Below, one piece after another: positions 16,947 through 25,761 of a DNA stretch of 64,000 nt. A program made the translations under genes and the position numbers. Every line of letters starts with the position of its first letter. Positions within the stretch are counted from its first letter, which is position 1. Under the pieces are notes generated by a model. It saw only the letters and a program-made list of their open reading frames with translations, had not been told where the DNA came from and searched no databases. Origin of the DNA: Scandinavium manionii (lineage in GTDB: Bacteria > Pseudomonadota > Gammaproteobacteria > Enterobacterales > Enterobacteriaceae); the NCBI RefSeq assembly GCF_024764775.1, contig NZ_JALIGC010000037.1:124001-188000 (forward strand), written 5' to 3'.

Positions 16947-18218
16947 TTATCTTCCCAACCACGGCTGTGGATTGACCGCCTGACCCTGGCGGCGAATTTC
17001 GAAGTAAAGTGACGGTCGGCCCTGACCACCACTGCTGCCCACAAGGGCAATCGGCTGACCCGCGCGAACCTGGGTCCCGACGTTGACCAGCGCGCTCTGA
17101 TTATAGCCATACAGGCTCATGTCGCCTTTACCGTGCTCAACGACAACCACAAGGCCGTAGCCCTGCAGCCAGTCGGCGAGGATCACCCGGCCATCGGCAA
17201 TGGCTTTTACCTCGGTGCCTTCAGACGCACCGATAACCATCCCTTTCCAACGTAGTTCACCCTGAAGCTGTTCGCCATAGCGATGCAACGTTGGGCCGCG
17301 AACTGGCCAGTAGGCCTGACCGCGCGGTGAGCCCAGGCCGCCCGTACGGGACATCAGCGAGCGTTCACTTTCGGAAGGTTTATAGGTAGTGCCTTTACGC
17401 GAGGCGTCCTGCTGGCGGTCGCGTACGGCCTGCGCTTCACGGGCCTCGCGGTCTGCGCGAGCGCGCGCGGCTGCGGCGGCCTGTGCAATGCGGGAGCGCA
17501 TGCGTGATTCGTTGGCCCGCATTTCGGAAAGCTGTTGTTGGCCTGCCTGAATCGAGGACTCGAGTCCGGCGAGGGTTTTCTTACGTTCGTTACGCGCCTG
17601 CTCAAGCTTGGCCTGCTGCGCTTTCTGCTCATACAGCAGCGTTTGCTGTTGGCTCTGTTTCTCTTCCAGTTCCGCTTTTTGTGAGGTCACTTCTTCGCGC
17701 GTCTGTTTCAGCTCGGCGATGGTTTCCTGGCGCGCCTGGTTGAGGTAACCAAAATAAGCCTGCAGACGTTGTCCGCGTTGGCTCTCTTCACCGCTTAAAA
17801 TCAGCTGAATACCGGTATGTTCACCCTGACGAAACGCGGCATCAAGCTGTGCGGCAAGGCTACGTTCCTGGGCGGCTTTTTGCTTTTCAAGTTTAGCAAT
17901 CGACGCGTTCATAGCATCGACCTGCTTATTAAGGTCAGCGAGGGTATTCTGGGTGTCCCGCAGTTTGCGGGCAGCGGCGGAAATGGCTTCTTCCTGCTTT
18001 TTGAGCTGGGCGAGGAGAGCAGAGCGCTGTTGCTGCTGTTGGCGAACCGCCTTCTCTTTACTGGCGATATCAGCCTGAATAGATTTTAGCTGGTCGCGAT
18101 CGTCCGCGTGAGCATACGTCGCGCACAGCAATACGCCAGCGCTGACTGCGCTGGCGTAACAAATGGATCGGACTGCCGTCGCGAGCCATATATTTGAAAA
18201 AATCGCCTTTCCCCTCAT
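16947..18218 (-). CDS. envC: Murein hydrolase activator EnvC
   Basis: EnvC (423 residues) is a periplasmic septal factor that activates amidases AmiA and AmiB during cell separation and is recruited by FtsEX. It has an N-terminal signal peptide ending near TYAHA, a long coiled coil rich in Gln, Lys and Glu (about residues 40-280), and a C-terminal LytM (M23) domain with GLVVVVEHGKGDMSLYGYN and GRPSLYFEIRRQG. The LytM domain lacks the full zinc-ligand set, as expected for an activator rather than an enzyme. It lies nine bases after gpmI. Confidence 0.96.
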   Translation of the reverse strand: MRGKAIFSNIWLATAVRSICYASAVSAGVLLCATYAHADDRDQLKSIQADIASKEKAVRQQQQQRSALLAQLKKQEEAISAAARKLRDTQNTLADLNKQVDAMNASIAKLEKQKAAQERSLAAQLDAAFRQGEHTGIQLILSGEESQRGQRLQAYFGYLNQARQETIAELKQTREEVTSQKAELEEKQSQQQTLLYEQKAQQAKLEQARNERKKTLAGLESSIQAGQQQLSEMRANESRMRSRIAQAAAAARARADREAREAQAVRDRQQDASRKGTTYKPSESERSLMSRTGGLGSPRGQAYWPVRGPTLHRYGEQLQGELRWKGMVIGASEGTEVKAIADGRVILADWLQGYGLVVVVEHGKGDMSLYGYNQSALVNVGTQVRAGQPIALVGSSGGQGRPSLYFEIRRQGQAVNPQPWLGR

Positions 18219-18227
18219 GGGGAGGGA

Positions 18228-19772
18228 TTATTCCACGATGAACAGCGGCTTGCCAGTCATCTCTTCCGGCACGTCCATGCCCATCAGGGTCAGCATGGTT
18301 GGTGCGATATCGGAAAGTTTACCGCCATCGACCGCTTTAACCGCTTTGCCGCCAACGTAAATCAGCGGTACAGGCAGGTTAGTATGTGCGGTGTGTGCCT
18401 GGCCAGTAGCCGGGTCACGCATCTGCTCAGCGTTACCGTGGTCAGCAGTGATAAGTAACTGACCGCCAACGGATTCTACCGCTGCAGTGACTTCAGCAAT
18501 GCAGTTATCCAGCGCTTCAATCGCCTGAACTGCTGCTTCCATCACACCGGTGTGGCCAACCATGTCGCCATTCGGGTAGTTACAGATGATGGTGTCGTAC
18601 TTGCCACCCTTGATTGCGCCGACCAATTTTTCAGTCAATTCTGCCGAACTCATTTCTGGCTGCAGATCGTAGGTCGCGACTTTCGGGGAGTTGATAAGGA
18701 TTCGCTCTTCACCCACAAACGGGTCTTCTACGCCGCCGTTGAAGAAGAAGGTGACGTGTGCGTATTTCTCGGTTTCAGAGATACGCAGCTGGGTTTTATC
18801 CTTCTTCGCCATCCACTCGCCGAAGGTGTTCGCGAGGGACGTTGGTGGGTATGCGCAAGGGGCTTTAATGTCAGCCGCGTATTCGGTCAGCATGATGTAG
18901 TCGAGATTGACCACTTTCTTACGGGCGAAGCCGTCGAAATCAGCGTTAACGAAAGCACGGGTGATTTCACGGGCGCGGTCAGCACGGAAGTTCATGAAAA
19001 TCAACGCATCGCCATCTTCCATTGCTGCGTCGGCCTGACCTTCTGCACGGATAACGGTGGCTTTCACGAATTCGTCGTTTTCGTCACGCGCGTAAGCGGC
19101 TTCGAGGCCGGCAACGGCGGTGTCAGTCTGGAACTCGCCTTTCGCCAGGGTCATCAGATCATAAGCGTGTTCAACGCGATCCCAACGGTTGTCGCGGTCC
19201 ATCGCGAAGTAACGGCCAATGATGGACGCTACGCGGCCTTTACCCAGCTCGGCAAATTTCTCTTCGAAACGCTGCAGAGTGGGTTTGGCGCTGCGCGGGG
19301 GAGTATCACGGCCATCAAGGAAGGCGTGCAGATAGATTTTCTCTGCACCACGCTGAGCGGCCAGTTCTACCATCGCCAGGATGTGATCTTCGTGGCTGTG
19401 AACGCCACCGGCAGACAGCAGGCCCATGATGTGTACGGCTTTGCCCGCCGCAACGGCTTTATCAACCGCGCCTGCCAGCACGCTGTTTTCAAAGAACGTA
19501 CGCTCTTTGATTTCAACGTCCAGACGGGTCAGGTCCTGATACACGATACGGCCCGCGCCCAGGTTGACGTGGCCTACTTCGGAGTTACCCATCTGACGGT
19601 CCGGCAGACCCACTTCCAGGCCGGAAGCGTCAATCAGCGTATGTGGACGTTTGGCCCACAGGGCATCCATAACTGGCGTTTTCGCATCGAAAATCGCGTT
19701 ATCCTGCTGGTCTTCACGGTAGCCGTAGCCATCCAGAATCACCAGTACCATAGGTTTTTTAGTAACCGACAT
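18228..19772 (-). CDS. gpmI: 2,3-bisphosphoglycerate-independent phosphoglycerate mutase
   Basis: GpmI (514 residues from this start) interconverts 3- and 2-phosphoglycerate using two manganese ions. The phosphorylated nucleophile is S64 in QMGNSEVGH; the metal site includes LVILDGYGYRED and the late ADHGNAEQM. I use ATG 19772, preceded by GAGG at nine bases, rather than the upstream start at 19793, because it gives the same length as the E. coli protein. It heads the gpmI-envC-yibQ operon and is divergent from yibN. Confidence 0.97.
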   Translation of the reverse strand: MSVTKKPMVLVILDGYGYREDQQDNAIFDAKTPVMDALWAKRPHTLIDASGLEVGLPDRQMGNSEVGHVNLGAGRIVYQDLTRLDVEIKERTFFENSVLAGAVDKAVAAGKAVHIMGLLSAGGVHSHEDHILAMVELAAQRGAEKIYLHAFLDGRDTPPRSAKPTLQRFEEKFAELGKGRVASIIGRYFAMDRDNRWDRVEHAYDLMTLAKGEFQTDTAVAGLEAAYARDENDEFVKATVIRAEGQADAAMEDGDALIFMNFRADRAREITRAFVNADFDGFARKKVVNLDYIMLTEYAADIKAPCAYPPTSLANTFGEWMAKKDKTQLRISETEKYAHVTFFFNGGVEDPFVGEERILINSPKVATYDLQPEMSSAELTEKLVGAIKGGKYDTIICNYPNGDMVGHTGVMEAAVQAIEALDNCIAEVTAAVESVGGQLLITADHGNAEQMRDPATGQAHTAHTNLPVPLIYVGGKAVKAVDGGKLSDIAPTMLTLMGMDVPEEMTGKPLFIVE

Positions 19773-20021
19773 ATGCGACAACCTCATGCTCACAAGATAA
19801 AAAATTTGCGTAATTTTACTACAGCTGAATCGATAAATCTGCCTCAGAAGATCAAAGAACGGGCGACACCGGCGCTGAGTTTGGTTATTTTTGGCCTAAA
19901 TTTAGCGAAACAGGCCGCAGAAATTGGATTAGCTTAGGCTCGGCTTGCTGTATTTGCCACCATGCACAGGTATACTCCTTCCCTGTTTTTTTAATCACTG
20001 AGTCGGGAGTTATCACCCTCC

Positions 20022-20453
20022 ATGCAAGAAATTATGCAATTTGTTAGCCGTCATCCCATACTGAGTATCGCCTGGGTTGGCTTACTGGCTGCCGTTCTGT
20101 TCACGACCTTTAAAGGCCTGACCTCAAAAATCAAAGTGATCACCCGCGGTGAAGCCACGCGCCTTATCAACAAAGAAGACGCAGTGGTTGTCGACCTGCG
20201 CCAGCGTGATGATTTCCGTAAAGGCCACATCGCCGGTTCCGTGAACGTTCTGCCTGCCGAAATCAAAGCGAATAACCTCGCCGAGCTTGAAAAACATAAA
20301 GATAAACCCATCATCGTTGTAGATGGTTCCGGTATGCAGGCTCAGGATCCGGCAACGACGCTGAACAAAGCGGGCTTCGAGCGCGTATATGTTCTGAAAG
20401 AAGGCGTTGCGGGCTGGAGCGGTGAGAACCTGCCACTGGTTCGTGGTAAGTAA
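20022..20453 (+). CDS. yibN: Membrane-anchored rhodanese-like protein YibN, lacking cysteine
   Basis: This 143-residue protein has one N-terminal membrane segment (residues ~13-30) and a cytoplasmic rhodanese-like domain (about 40-140: VVVDLRQRDDFRKGHIAGS, and GVAGWSGENLPLV). The position of the rhodanese active-site Cys reads VVDGSGMQAQ, and the whole protein contains no cysteine, so it cannot act as a classical sulfurtransferase. E. coli YibN has been linked to the YidC/Sec membrane insertion machinery, which would fit its neighbour secB. It starts the yibN-grxC-secB-gpsA run and is separated from grxC by 17 bases. Confidence 0.93.
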   Translation: MQEIMQFVSRHPILSIAWVGLLAAVLFTTFKGLTSKIKVITRGEATRLINKEDAVVVDLRQRDDFRKGHIAGSVNVLPAEIKANNLAELEKHKDKPIIVVDGSGMQAQDPATTLNKAGFERVYVLKEGVAGWSGENLPLVRGK

Positions 20454-20470
20454 TTTTCTGAGGTAACGTC

Positions 20471-20722
20471 ATGGCCAATATTGAGATCTACACCAAAGCA
20501 ACATGCCCGTTTTGCCATCGTGCGAAAGCACTGTTGAACAGCAAAGGTGTCTCCTTTCAGGAGCTGCCAATCGACGGTGACGCGGCGAAGCGTGAAGAAA
20601 TGATTGAACGTAGTGGCCGTACCACGGTGCCGCAGATTTTTATTGATACACAGCACATTGGTGGCTGTGACGACTTGTATGCACTTGATGCACGTGGTGG
20701 ACTTGATTCCCTGCTGCGATAA
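20471..20722 (+). CDS. grxC: Glutaredoxin 3
   Basis: GrxC (83 residues) is a small glutathione-dependent thiol reductase with the redox motif C12-P-F-C15 (ATCPFCHRAK) and the glutathione-binding TVPQIFID and GGCDDLYALD segments. It acts in the cytoplasm on ribonucleotide reductase and protein mixed disulfides. TGAGG before the ATG is a good ribosome binding site. The length equals that of the E. coli protein. Confidence 0.97.
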   Translation: MANIEIYTKATCPFCHRAKALLNSKGVSFQELPIDGDAAKREEMIERSGRTTVPQIFIDTQHIGGCDDLYALDARGGLDSLLR

Positions 20723-20743
20723 TCCCTTTTAAGGACAAATAAG

Positions 20744-21211
20744 ATGTCAGAACAAAACAATCCAGAAATGACTTTCCAGATCCAGCGCATTTATACCAAA
20801 GACGTTTCCTACGAAGCGCCGAATGCGCCGCATGTTTTCCAGAAAGATTGGCAGCCAGAGGTTAAACTTGATCTGGATACGGCTTCAACCCAACTGGCTG
20901 AAGGCGTATACGAAGTCGTTCTGCGTGTCACCGTTACCGCATCCCTGGGCGAAGAAACTGCATTCCTGTGCGAAGTTCAGCAGGGCGGCATCTTCTCCAT
21001 CGAAGGCATCGACGGTAACCAGATGGCGCATTGCCTGGGTGCATACTGCCCGAACATCCTGTTCCCGTATGCCCGTGAATGCATCACCAGCCTGGTTTCT
21101 CGCGGTACATTCCCGCAACTGAACCTTGCGCCAGTAAACTTCGATGCGCTGTTCATGAACTATCTGCAGCAGCAAGCTGGCGAAGGTGCCGAACAACATC
21201 AGGATGCCTGA
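20744..21211 (+). CDS. secB: Protein export chaperone SecB
   Basis: SecB (155 residues) is the tetrameric cytoplasmic chaperone that holds preproteins unfolded and hands them to SecA. The sequence shows the family beta-core FQIQRIYTKDVSYEAPNAP, FLCEVQQGGIFSIEG and AHCLGAYCPNILFPYARE. The acidic tail fits SecA binding. Its stop codon shares one base with the gpsA start (TGATG), so the two are translationally coupled. Confidence 0.98.
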   Translation: MSEQNNPEMTFQIQRIYTKDVSYEAPNAPHVFQKDWQPEVKLDLDTASTQLAEGVYEVVLRVTVTASLGEETAFLCEVQQGGIFSIEGIDGNQMAHCLGAYCPNILFPYARECITSLVSRGTFPQLNLAPVNFDALFMNYLQQQAGEGAEQHQDA

Positions 21212-22230
21212 TGAACGCACGTAAAGCTGCAATGACTGTGATCGGTGCCGGTTCTTACGGCACCGCTCTTGCCATCACCCTGGCAAGAAACGGGCACAAT
21301 GTCGTCCTTTGGGGTCACGACCCCAAACATCTGGCGATACTGCAACAAGACCGCTGCAATGCGGCCTTCCTCCCTGATGTGCCTTTCCCTGACACGCTGC
21401 ACCTTGAATCCGACCTCGCCACGGCGCTCGCCGCCAGCCGCAATATTCTGGTTGTCGTGCCAAGCCACGTGTTTGGTGACGTGCTGCGTCAGCTCAAACC
21501 GCTGCTGCGCTCTGATGCCCGTTTGGTCTGGGCGACGAAAGGCCTGGAAGCGGAAACCGGCCGTCTGTTACAGGACGTCGCGCGTGAAGCACTCGGGGAT
21601 GAGATTCCACTGGCGGTGATTTCCGGCCCGACGTTCGCGAAAGAACTGGCGGCAGGAATGCCGACGGCAATTGCTTTGGCAGCGACCGAACCGGCATTTG
21701 CCGAGGATCTGCAAAAGCTGCTGCACTGCGGCAAAAGCTTCCGCGTCTACAGCAACCCGGATTTTATCGGGGTACAGCTGGGCGGTGCGGTGAAAAACGT
21801 GATTGCGATTGGTGCCGGGATGTCTGACGGCATCGGTTTTGGCGCTAACGCCCGAACCGCGTTAATCACCCGTGGGCTTGCTGAAATGTCGCGTCTGGGC
21901 GCGGCACTGGGTGCTGACCCGACCACCTTTATGGGGATGGCGGGGCTGGGTGATCTGGTGCTGACCTGTACCGACAACCAGTCGCGTAACCGCCGCTTTG
22001 GCATGATGCTCGGACAGGGCAAAGATGTGCAGGGCGCGCAGGATGCGATTGGTCAGGTGGTTGAAGGTTACCGCAATACCAAAGAGGTCAGGGCACTTGC
22101 CCACCGATTTGGTGTCGAAATGCCAATAACCGAGGAAATTTATCAGGTATTGTATTGCGGAAAGAATGCGCGCGAGGCAGCATTGACCCTATTAGGTCGT
22201 GCCAGCAAGGAAGAGCGTAGCCACCACTAG
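21211..22230 (+). CDS. gpsA: Glycerol-3-phosphate dehydrogenase [NAD(P)+]
   Basis: GpsA (339 residues) reduces dihydroxyacetone phosphate to sn-glycerol-3-phosphate for phospholipid synthesis. The N-terminal Rossmann motif is VIGAGSYGTALA; the catalytic Lys lies in GAVKNVIAIGAGM. I use ATG 21211, which overlaps the secB stop and gives the same length as in E. coli, rather than the longer open frame that would overlap secB by over 130 bases. Confidence 0.97.
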   Translation: MNARKAAMTVIGAGSYGTALAITLARNGHNVVLWGHDPKHLAILQQDRCNAAFLPDVPFPDTLHLESDLATALAASRNILVVVPSHVFGDVLRQLKPLLRSDARLVWATKGLEAETGRLLQDVAREALGDEIPLAVISGPTFAKELAAGMPTAIALAATEPAFAEDLQKLLHCGKSFRVYSNPDFIGVQLGGAVKNVIAIGAGMSDGIGFGANARTALITRGLAEMSRLGAALGADPTTFMGMAGLGDLVLTCTDNQSRNRRFGMMLGQGKDVQGAQDAIGQVVEGYRNTKEVRALAHRFGVEMPITEEIYQVLYCGKNAREAALTLLGRASKEERSHH

Positions 22231-22253
22231 TCGCAGGGAATCGTTGTCATCTC

Positions 22254-22287
22254 AATGACCCGGTCAGCGCAGAACTGGCCGGTCATT
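22254..22287 (+). promoter_or_regulatory. Stem-loop in the gpsA-cysE gap
   Basis: AATGACC (22254-22260) pairs with GGTCATT (22281-22287), extended inward by GGTCAG against CTGGCC with G-U pairs. There is no following T-run, so it is not a typical terminator. It sits just before the cysE ribosome binding site (GGAG) and may influence cysE translation or mRNA decay. Confidence 0.45.
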
Positions 22288-22309
22288 ATCATCGCTTCTG
22301 GAGTTTGCA

Positions 22310-23131
22310 ATGCCGTGTGAAGAACTGGACATCGTCTGGAATAATATCAAAGCCGAAGCCCGCGCGTTGGCTGACTGTGAGCCTATGCTCGCCAGTTTCT
22401 ACCACGCTACGCTCCTTAAGCACGAAAACCTTGGCAGCGCCCTGAGTTACATGCTCGCCAACAAACTTGCCTCGTCTATCATGCCCGCCATTGCTATTCG
22501 CGAAGTGGTAGAAGAAGCCTACGCCGCTGATCCCGAAATGATCGCGTCTGCCGCCTGTGATATTCAGGCCGTGCGTACCCGCGATCCGGCGGTTGATAAA
22601 TACTCCACGCCGCTGCTGTACCTCAAAGGATTCCACGCGCTACAGGCCTATCGCATCGGTCACTGGCTGTGGCATCAGGGGCGTCGTGCACTGGCAATTT
22701 TCCTGCAAAATCAGGTGTCAGTGACGTTCCAGGTCGACATTCACCCGGCGGCGAAAATCGGTCATGGGATCATGCTCGATCACGCTACCGGCATCGTGGT
22801 GGGTGAAACCGCCGTTATCGAAAATGACGTGTCGATTCTGCAATCCGTAACCCTCGGCGGGACCGGCAAAACCAGCGGCGATCGCCATCCGAAAATTCGT
22901 GAAGGGGTGATGATTGGTGCCGGCGCGAAAATCCTCGGCAATATCGAAGTCGGACGCGGTGCGAAGATTGGCGCAGGCTCGGTGGTGTTGCAACCCGTGC
23001 CTCCCCACACCACGGCCGCAGGCGTACCGGCGCGTATTGTCGGCAAACCTGACAGCGATAAACCGTCAATGGATATGGATCAGCACTTCAACGGTATACA
23101 CCATACCTTCGAATACGGTGACGGAATTTAA
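22310..23131 (+). CDS. cysE: Serine acetyltransferase
   Basis: CysE (273 residues) makes O-acetyl-L-serine from serine and acetyl-CoA, the committed step to cysteine. It has the alpha-helical N-terminal domain and a left-handed beta-helix of hexapeptide repeats (about 140-245), with DIHPAAKIGHGIMLDHATG holding the catalytic Asp and His. The C-terminal tail ends in Ile (YGDGI), the residue that inserts into cysteine synthase in the CysE-CysK complex. It is last in the plus-strand cluster and converges with trmL across one base. Confidence 0.97.
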   Translation: MPCEELDIVWNNIKAEARALADCEPMLASFYHATLLKHENLGSALSYMLANKLASSIMPAIAIREVVEEAYAADPEMIASAACDIQAVRTRDPAVDKYSTPLLYLKGFHALQAYRIGHWLWHQGRRALAIFLQNQVSVTFQVDIHPAAKIGHGIMLDHATGIVVGETAVIENDVSILQSVTLGGTGKTSGDRHPKIREGVMIGAGAKILGNIEVGRGAKIGAGSVVLQPVPPHTTAAGVPARIVGKPDSDKPSMDMDQHFNGIHHTFEYGDGI

Positions 23132-23132
23132 A

Positions 23133-23609
23133 TTATGATTTCCTGAGAATAGCGCCCGCATAACCCAGCTGGCGCCAGGCCTCATACACCACCACCGATA
23201 CCGCGTTCGACAGATTCATGCTGCGGCTGTCCGGCATCATCGGAATACGTATTTTTTGCTCAGGCGGCAGCGCATCCAGGATGCTGGTGGGCAGACCCCG
23301 CGTTTCCGGGCCAAACATCAGATAATCACCGGCTTCGTAGCTCACCGCACTGTGCGCAGGCGTGCCTTTGGTGGTCAGCGCAAACAGACGCTTTGGTTGT
23401 TCCGCTTCAAAGAACGCTGCGTAATCGGCATGGCGCTGTACGGCGGTGAACTCGTGATAATCGAGTCCGGCGCGTCGCAGTCGCTTATCGTCCCAGGTAA
23501 AACCCATGGGTTCGATGATGTGCAGGCGAAAACCGGTATTTGCGCACAGGCGAATGATATTGCCGGTATTCGGTGGGATTTCTGGTTCGAATAGTACGAT
23601 GTTAAGCAT
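23133..23609 (-). CDS. trmL: tRNA (cytidine/uridine-2'-O-)-methyltransferase TrmL
   Basis: TrmL (YibK, 158 residues) is a minimal SPOUT methyltransferase that modifies the wobble base 34 of tRNA-Leu isoacceptors. It shows the SPOUT pattern: IVLFEPEIPPNTGNIIRLCANTG at the N-terminus, LMFGPETRGLP in the middle, and the knot segment RIPMMPDSRSMNLSNAVSVVVYEAWRQ. The ribosome binding region (AAGGGGGC) overlaps the edge of an inverted-repeat element that fills the gap to lldD. Confidence 0.96.
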   Translation of the reverse strand: MLNIVLFEPEIPPNTGNIIRLCANTGFRLHIIEPMGFTWDDKRLRRAGLDYHEFTAVQRHADYAAFFEAEQPKRLFALTTKGTPAHSAVSYEAGDYLMFGPETRGLPTSILDALPPEQKIRIPMMPDSRSMNLSNAVSVVVYEAWRQLGYAGAILRKS

Positions 23610-23618
23610 GCTGCCCCC

Positions 23619-23768
23619 TTAGAGCCTATCCCATTAGGCTATTTTATTTGCCATTTTGCCCCTGGGCAGTGCTCAGAATCCTCACGTACTACGTGTACGC
23701 TCCGGTTCTTCCGCGCTGTCCGTGTGCAAAATGCCTGCAACAATTACGCCTACTGGGATAGGCTCTTA
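23619..23768. repeat. 150-bp element with 21-bp terminal inverted repeats (MITE-like)
   Basis: Bases 23619-23639 and 23748-23768 are inverted copies with two mismatches (TTAGAGCCTATCCC... against TAAGAGCCTATCCC...). The inner part holds a second small palindrome around CACGTACTACGTG. The symmetry continues outward: CTGCCCCC at 23611-23618 is matched by GGGGGCAG at 23774-23781. From memory the inner sequence resembles a dispersed intergenic repeat of Enterobacteriaceae, different from ERIC. It codes for nothing and lies between trmL and lldD. Confidence 0.7.
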
Positions 23769-23800
23769 ATTGCGGGGGCAGAATAGCAGAAAGAAAATGA

Positions 23801-24988
23801 TTACGCCGCATCTCCACGCGTTACCGGAGCCAGCTGCGCCGCCAGATGCTTCGCCTCCTGCACCAGCGAATCACGCGAAATTTCGCTAATGGATTTCGCC
23901 CCGGTCAGGGTCATCGCCACTTTCATCTCTTTCTCTATCAAATTCAGCAGATGGGTCACGCCTGCACTGCCGTGAGTCGCCAGCGCATACAGATACGCGC
24001 GGCCCAGCAGCACGTTATCTGCACCCAGCGCAATCATCCGCACCACGTCCAGACCGTTACGAATACCGCTGTCGGCAAGAATGGCGATATCGCCCTTCAC
24101 CGCATCAGCAATAGCAGGCAGCGCGCGGGCTGACGACAGCACGCCGTCGAGCTGGCGGCCGCCGTGGTTAGACACCACAATTCCGTCCGCGCCAAAGCGC
24201 ACCGCATCGCGCGCGTCTTCCGGGTCCAGGATCCCTTTGATCACCATTGGGCCGTCCCAAAATTCGCGGATCCACTCGAGGTCTTTCCACGAAATCGATG
24301 GATCGAAGTTATTCGCCAGCCAGCCAATGTAATCTTCCAGACCCGTAGGTTTTCCGAGGTAGGTGGAGATATTGCCCAGGTCGTGCGGACGCCCGTTTAC
24401 GCCCACGTCCCACGCCCATTGTGGATGCGTCACGGACTGCCAGTAGCGACGCAGCGCGGCATTTGGGCCGCTCATCCCGGAGTGGGCATCGCGATAGCGC
24501 GCCCCGGGTGTTGGCATATCGACGGTAAACACCAGCGTTGAACAACCCGCCGCTTTCGCACGTTCCAGCGCATTGCGCATAAATCCGCGATCGCGCAGGA
24601 CGTACAGCTGGAACCACATCGGACGCTTAATCGTCGGGGCAACTTCTTCAATCGGGCACACGGAAACCGTGGAAAGGGTGAACGGAATGCCTTTGGCATC
24701 CGCCGCTCCCGCCGCCTGCACTTCACCGCGACGCGCGTACATGCCACACAGCCCAACCGGAGCCAGCGCCACCGGCATCGACAGCGTTTCGTTAAACAGC
24801 TTCGTCTCCAGGCTGAGATCTGACATGTTCTTCAGCACCCGCTGGCGCAGCGCCACGTCGGAAAGGTCGGCCACGTTACGACGCAGGGTATGCTCGCTGT
24901 AAGCGCCGCCGTCGATGTAGTGAAAAAGAAACGGCGGCAGAATGCGTTGGGCCGCGGCCCGATAGTCGCTGGCGGCTGAAATTATCAT
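23801..24988 (-). CDS. lldD: Quinone-dependent L-lactate dehydrogenase
   Basis: LldD (395 residues) is the FMN-dependent L-lactate dehydrogenase that oxidises lactate to pyruvate at the inner membrane, passing electrons to quinone. It belongs to the alpha-hydroxyacid oxidase family; the active-site base is H275 in SNHGGRQLDG, with FMN-binding GLCGMYARRGE and GIRNGLDVVRMIALGA. Its start shares one base with the lldR stop (TAATG). It is the last gene of lldPRD. Confidence 0.97.
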   Translation of the reverse strand: MIISAASDYRAAAQRILPPFLFHYIDGGAYSEHTLRRNVADLSDVALRQRVLKNMSDLSLETKLFNETLSMPVALAPVGLCGMYARRGEVQAAGAADAKGIPFTLSTVSVCPIEEVAPTIKRPMWFQLYVLRDRGFMRNALERAKAAGCSTLVFTVDMPTPGARYRDAHSGMSGPNAALRRYWQSVTHPQWAWDVGVNGRPHDLGNISTYLGKPTGLEDYIGWLANNFDPSISWKDLEWIREFWDGPMVIKGILDPEDARDAVRFGADGIVVSNHGGRQLDGVLSSARALPAIADAVKGDIAILADSGIRNGLDVVRMIALGADNVLLGRAYLYALATHGSAGVTHLLNLIEKEMKVAMTLTGAKSISEISRDSLVQEAKHLAAQLAPVTRGDAA

Positions 24989-25761
24989 TAATGGTTCTCC
25001 CTGGAATGCTCATTATGGTCGCCGGGAAGGCGAGTGATCCGCGCCTGGCGGGCTCTGTCTTCATCAAACTGTTTAACGGTGGTGTGGACGAAACCGAGAT
25101 GCGACATCATTGCCTGACGGGCGCCTTCGGCGTCACCGATCAGGATGGCGTCCAGCACCGCCTGATGCTGTTCGGTCAATTTGGCGAACACCGGCGGGAC
25201 GAGATACATCCGCTGGCGACTCTGCTTGACGGAGGATTGCAGTAGGTCGAAGAAGCCACGCATCGTCTGCAACAGCACAACGTTATGCGAAGCTTCAGCA
25301 ATGGCGAGGTGAAAGCGTACATCGGCCTGCGACGCTAAATCCGGGTCGTCACTTTGCGTGGCGTCGAAGCACAGACGGATTTTTTCTTTATCGGCTTCGG
25401 TGGCCCGCAGCGCCGCGTGCCAGGCGGTGCTGGCCTCAATGGCATGACGGGCTTCGAGAATATCGAAGCTGTAATCCGGATCGTCGGCCAGCAGACTTTT
25501 CAGCGGCTGCACAATGTTTTCCTCCGACCACGGCTCATGCTGCCAGCGGATAAACGTCCCGCCGCCGCGACGGCTTATCAGCAGTCCTTCGCTCGCCAGT
25601 TTCGCCAGCGCTTCGCGCAGTGAGTTTCGCGACACGCCAAGCTGCGTGGCCAGCTGGCGCTCGGCGGGCAAACGCGTGCCCGCCTCCAGCTGCTGTTCTT
25701 CAATCAGCGTCCGCACACGGGTCGCAACCTCGTCCGCCAGACGCCGGGGCATCACTTTCAT
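24988..25761 (-). CDS. lldR: GntR-family transcriptional regulator of lactate utilisation
   Basis: LldR (257 residues) has an N-terminal winged helix of the GntR/FadR type (RLPAERQLATQLGVSRNSLREAL, residues ~30-55) and an all-helical FCD ligand domain with the His/Asp metal-binding pattern (ARHAIEAS, HLAIAEASHN, HLGF). In E. coli it represses or activates lldPRD depending on L-lactate, binding two operators. The start overlaps the lldP stop by four bases. Candidate operators are at 27488-27502 and 27604-27629. Confidence 0.95.
   Translation of the reverse strand: MKVMPRRLADEVATRVRTLIEEQQLEAGTRLPAERQLATQLGVSRNSLREALAKLASEGLLISRRGGGTFIRWQHEPWSEENIVQPLKSLLADDPDYSFDILEARHAIEASTAWHAALRATEADKEKIRLCFDATQSDDPDLASQADVRFHLAIAEASHNVVLLQTMRGFFDLLQSSVKQSRQRMYLVPPVFAKLTEQHQAVLDAILIGDAEGARQAMMSHLGFVHTTVKQFDEDRARQARITRLPGDHNEHSRENH

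Noticed and set aside
18552..19937. 461-codon open frame on the plus strand
   Set aside because: It is fully antisense to gpmI, shows no known domain, and has the pattern expected of a mirror frame of a GC-rich, strongly codon-biased gene.
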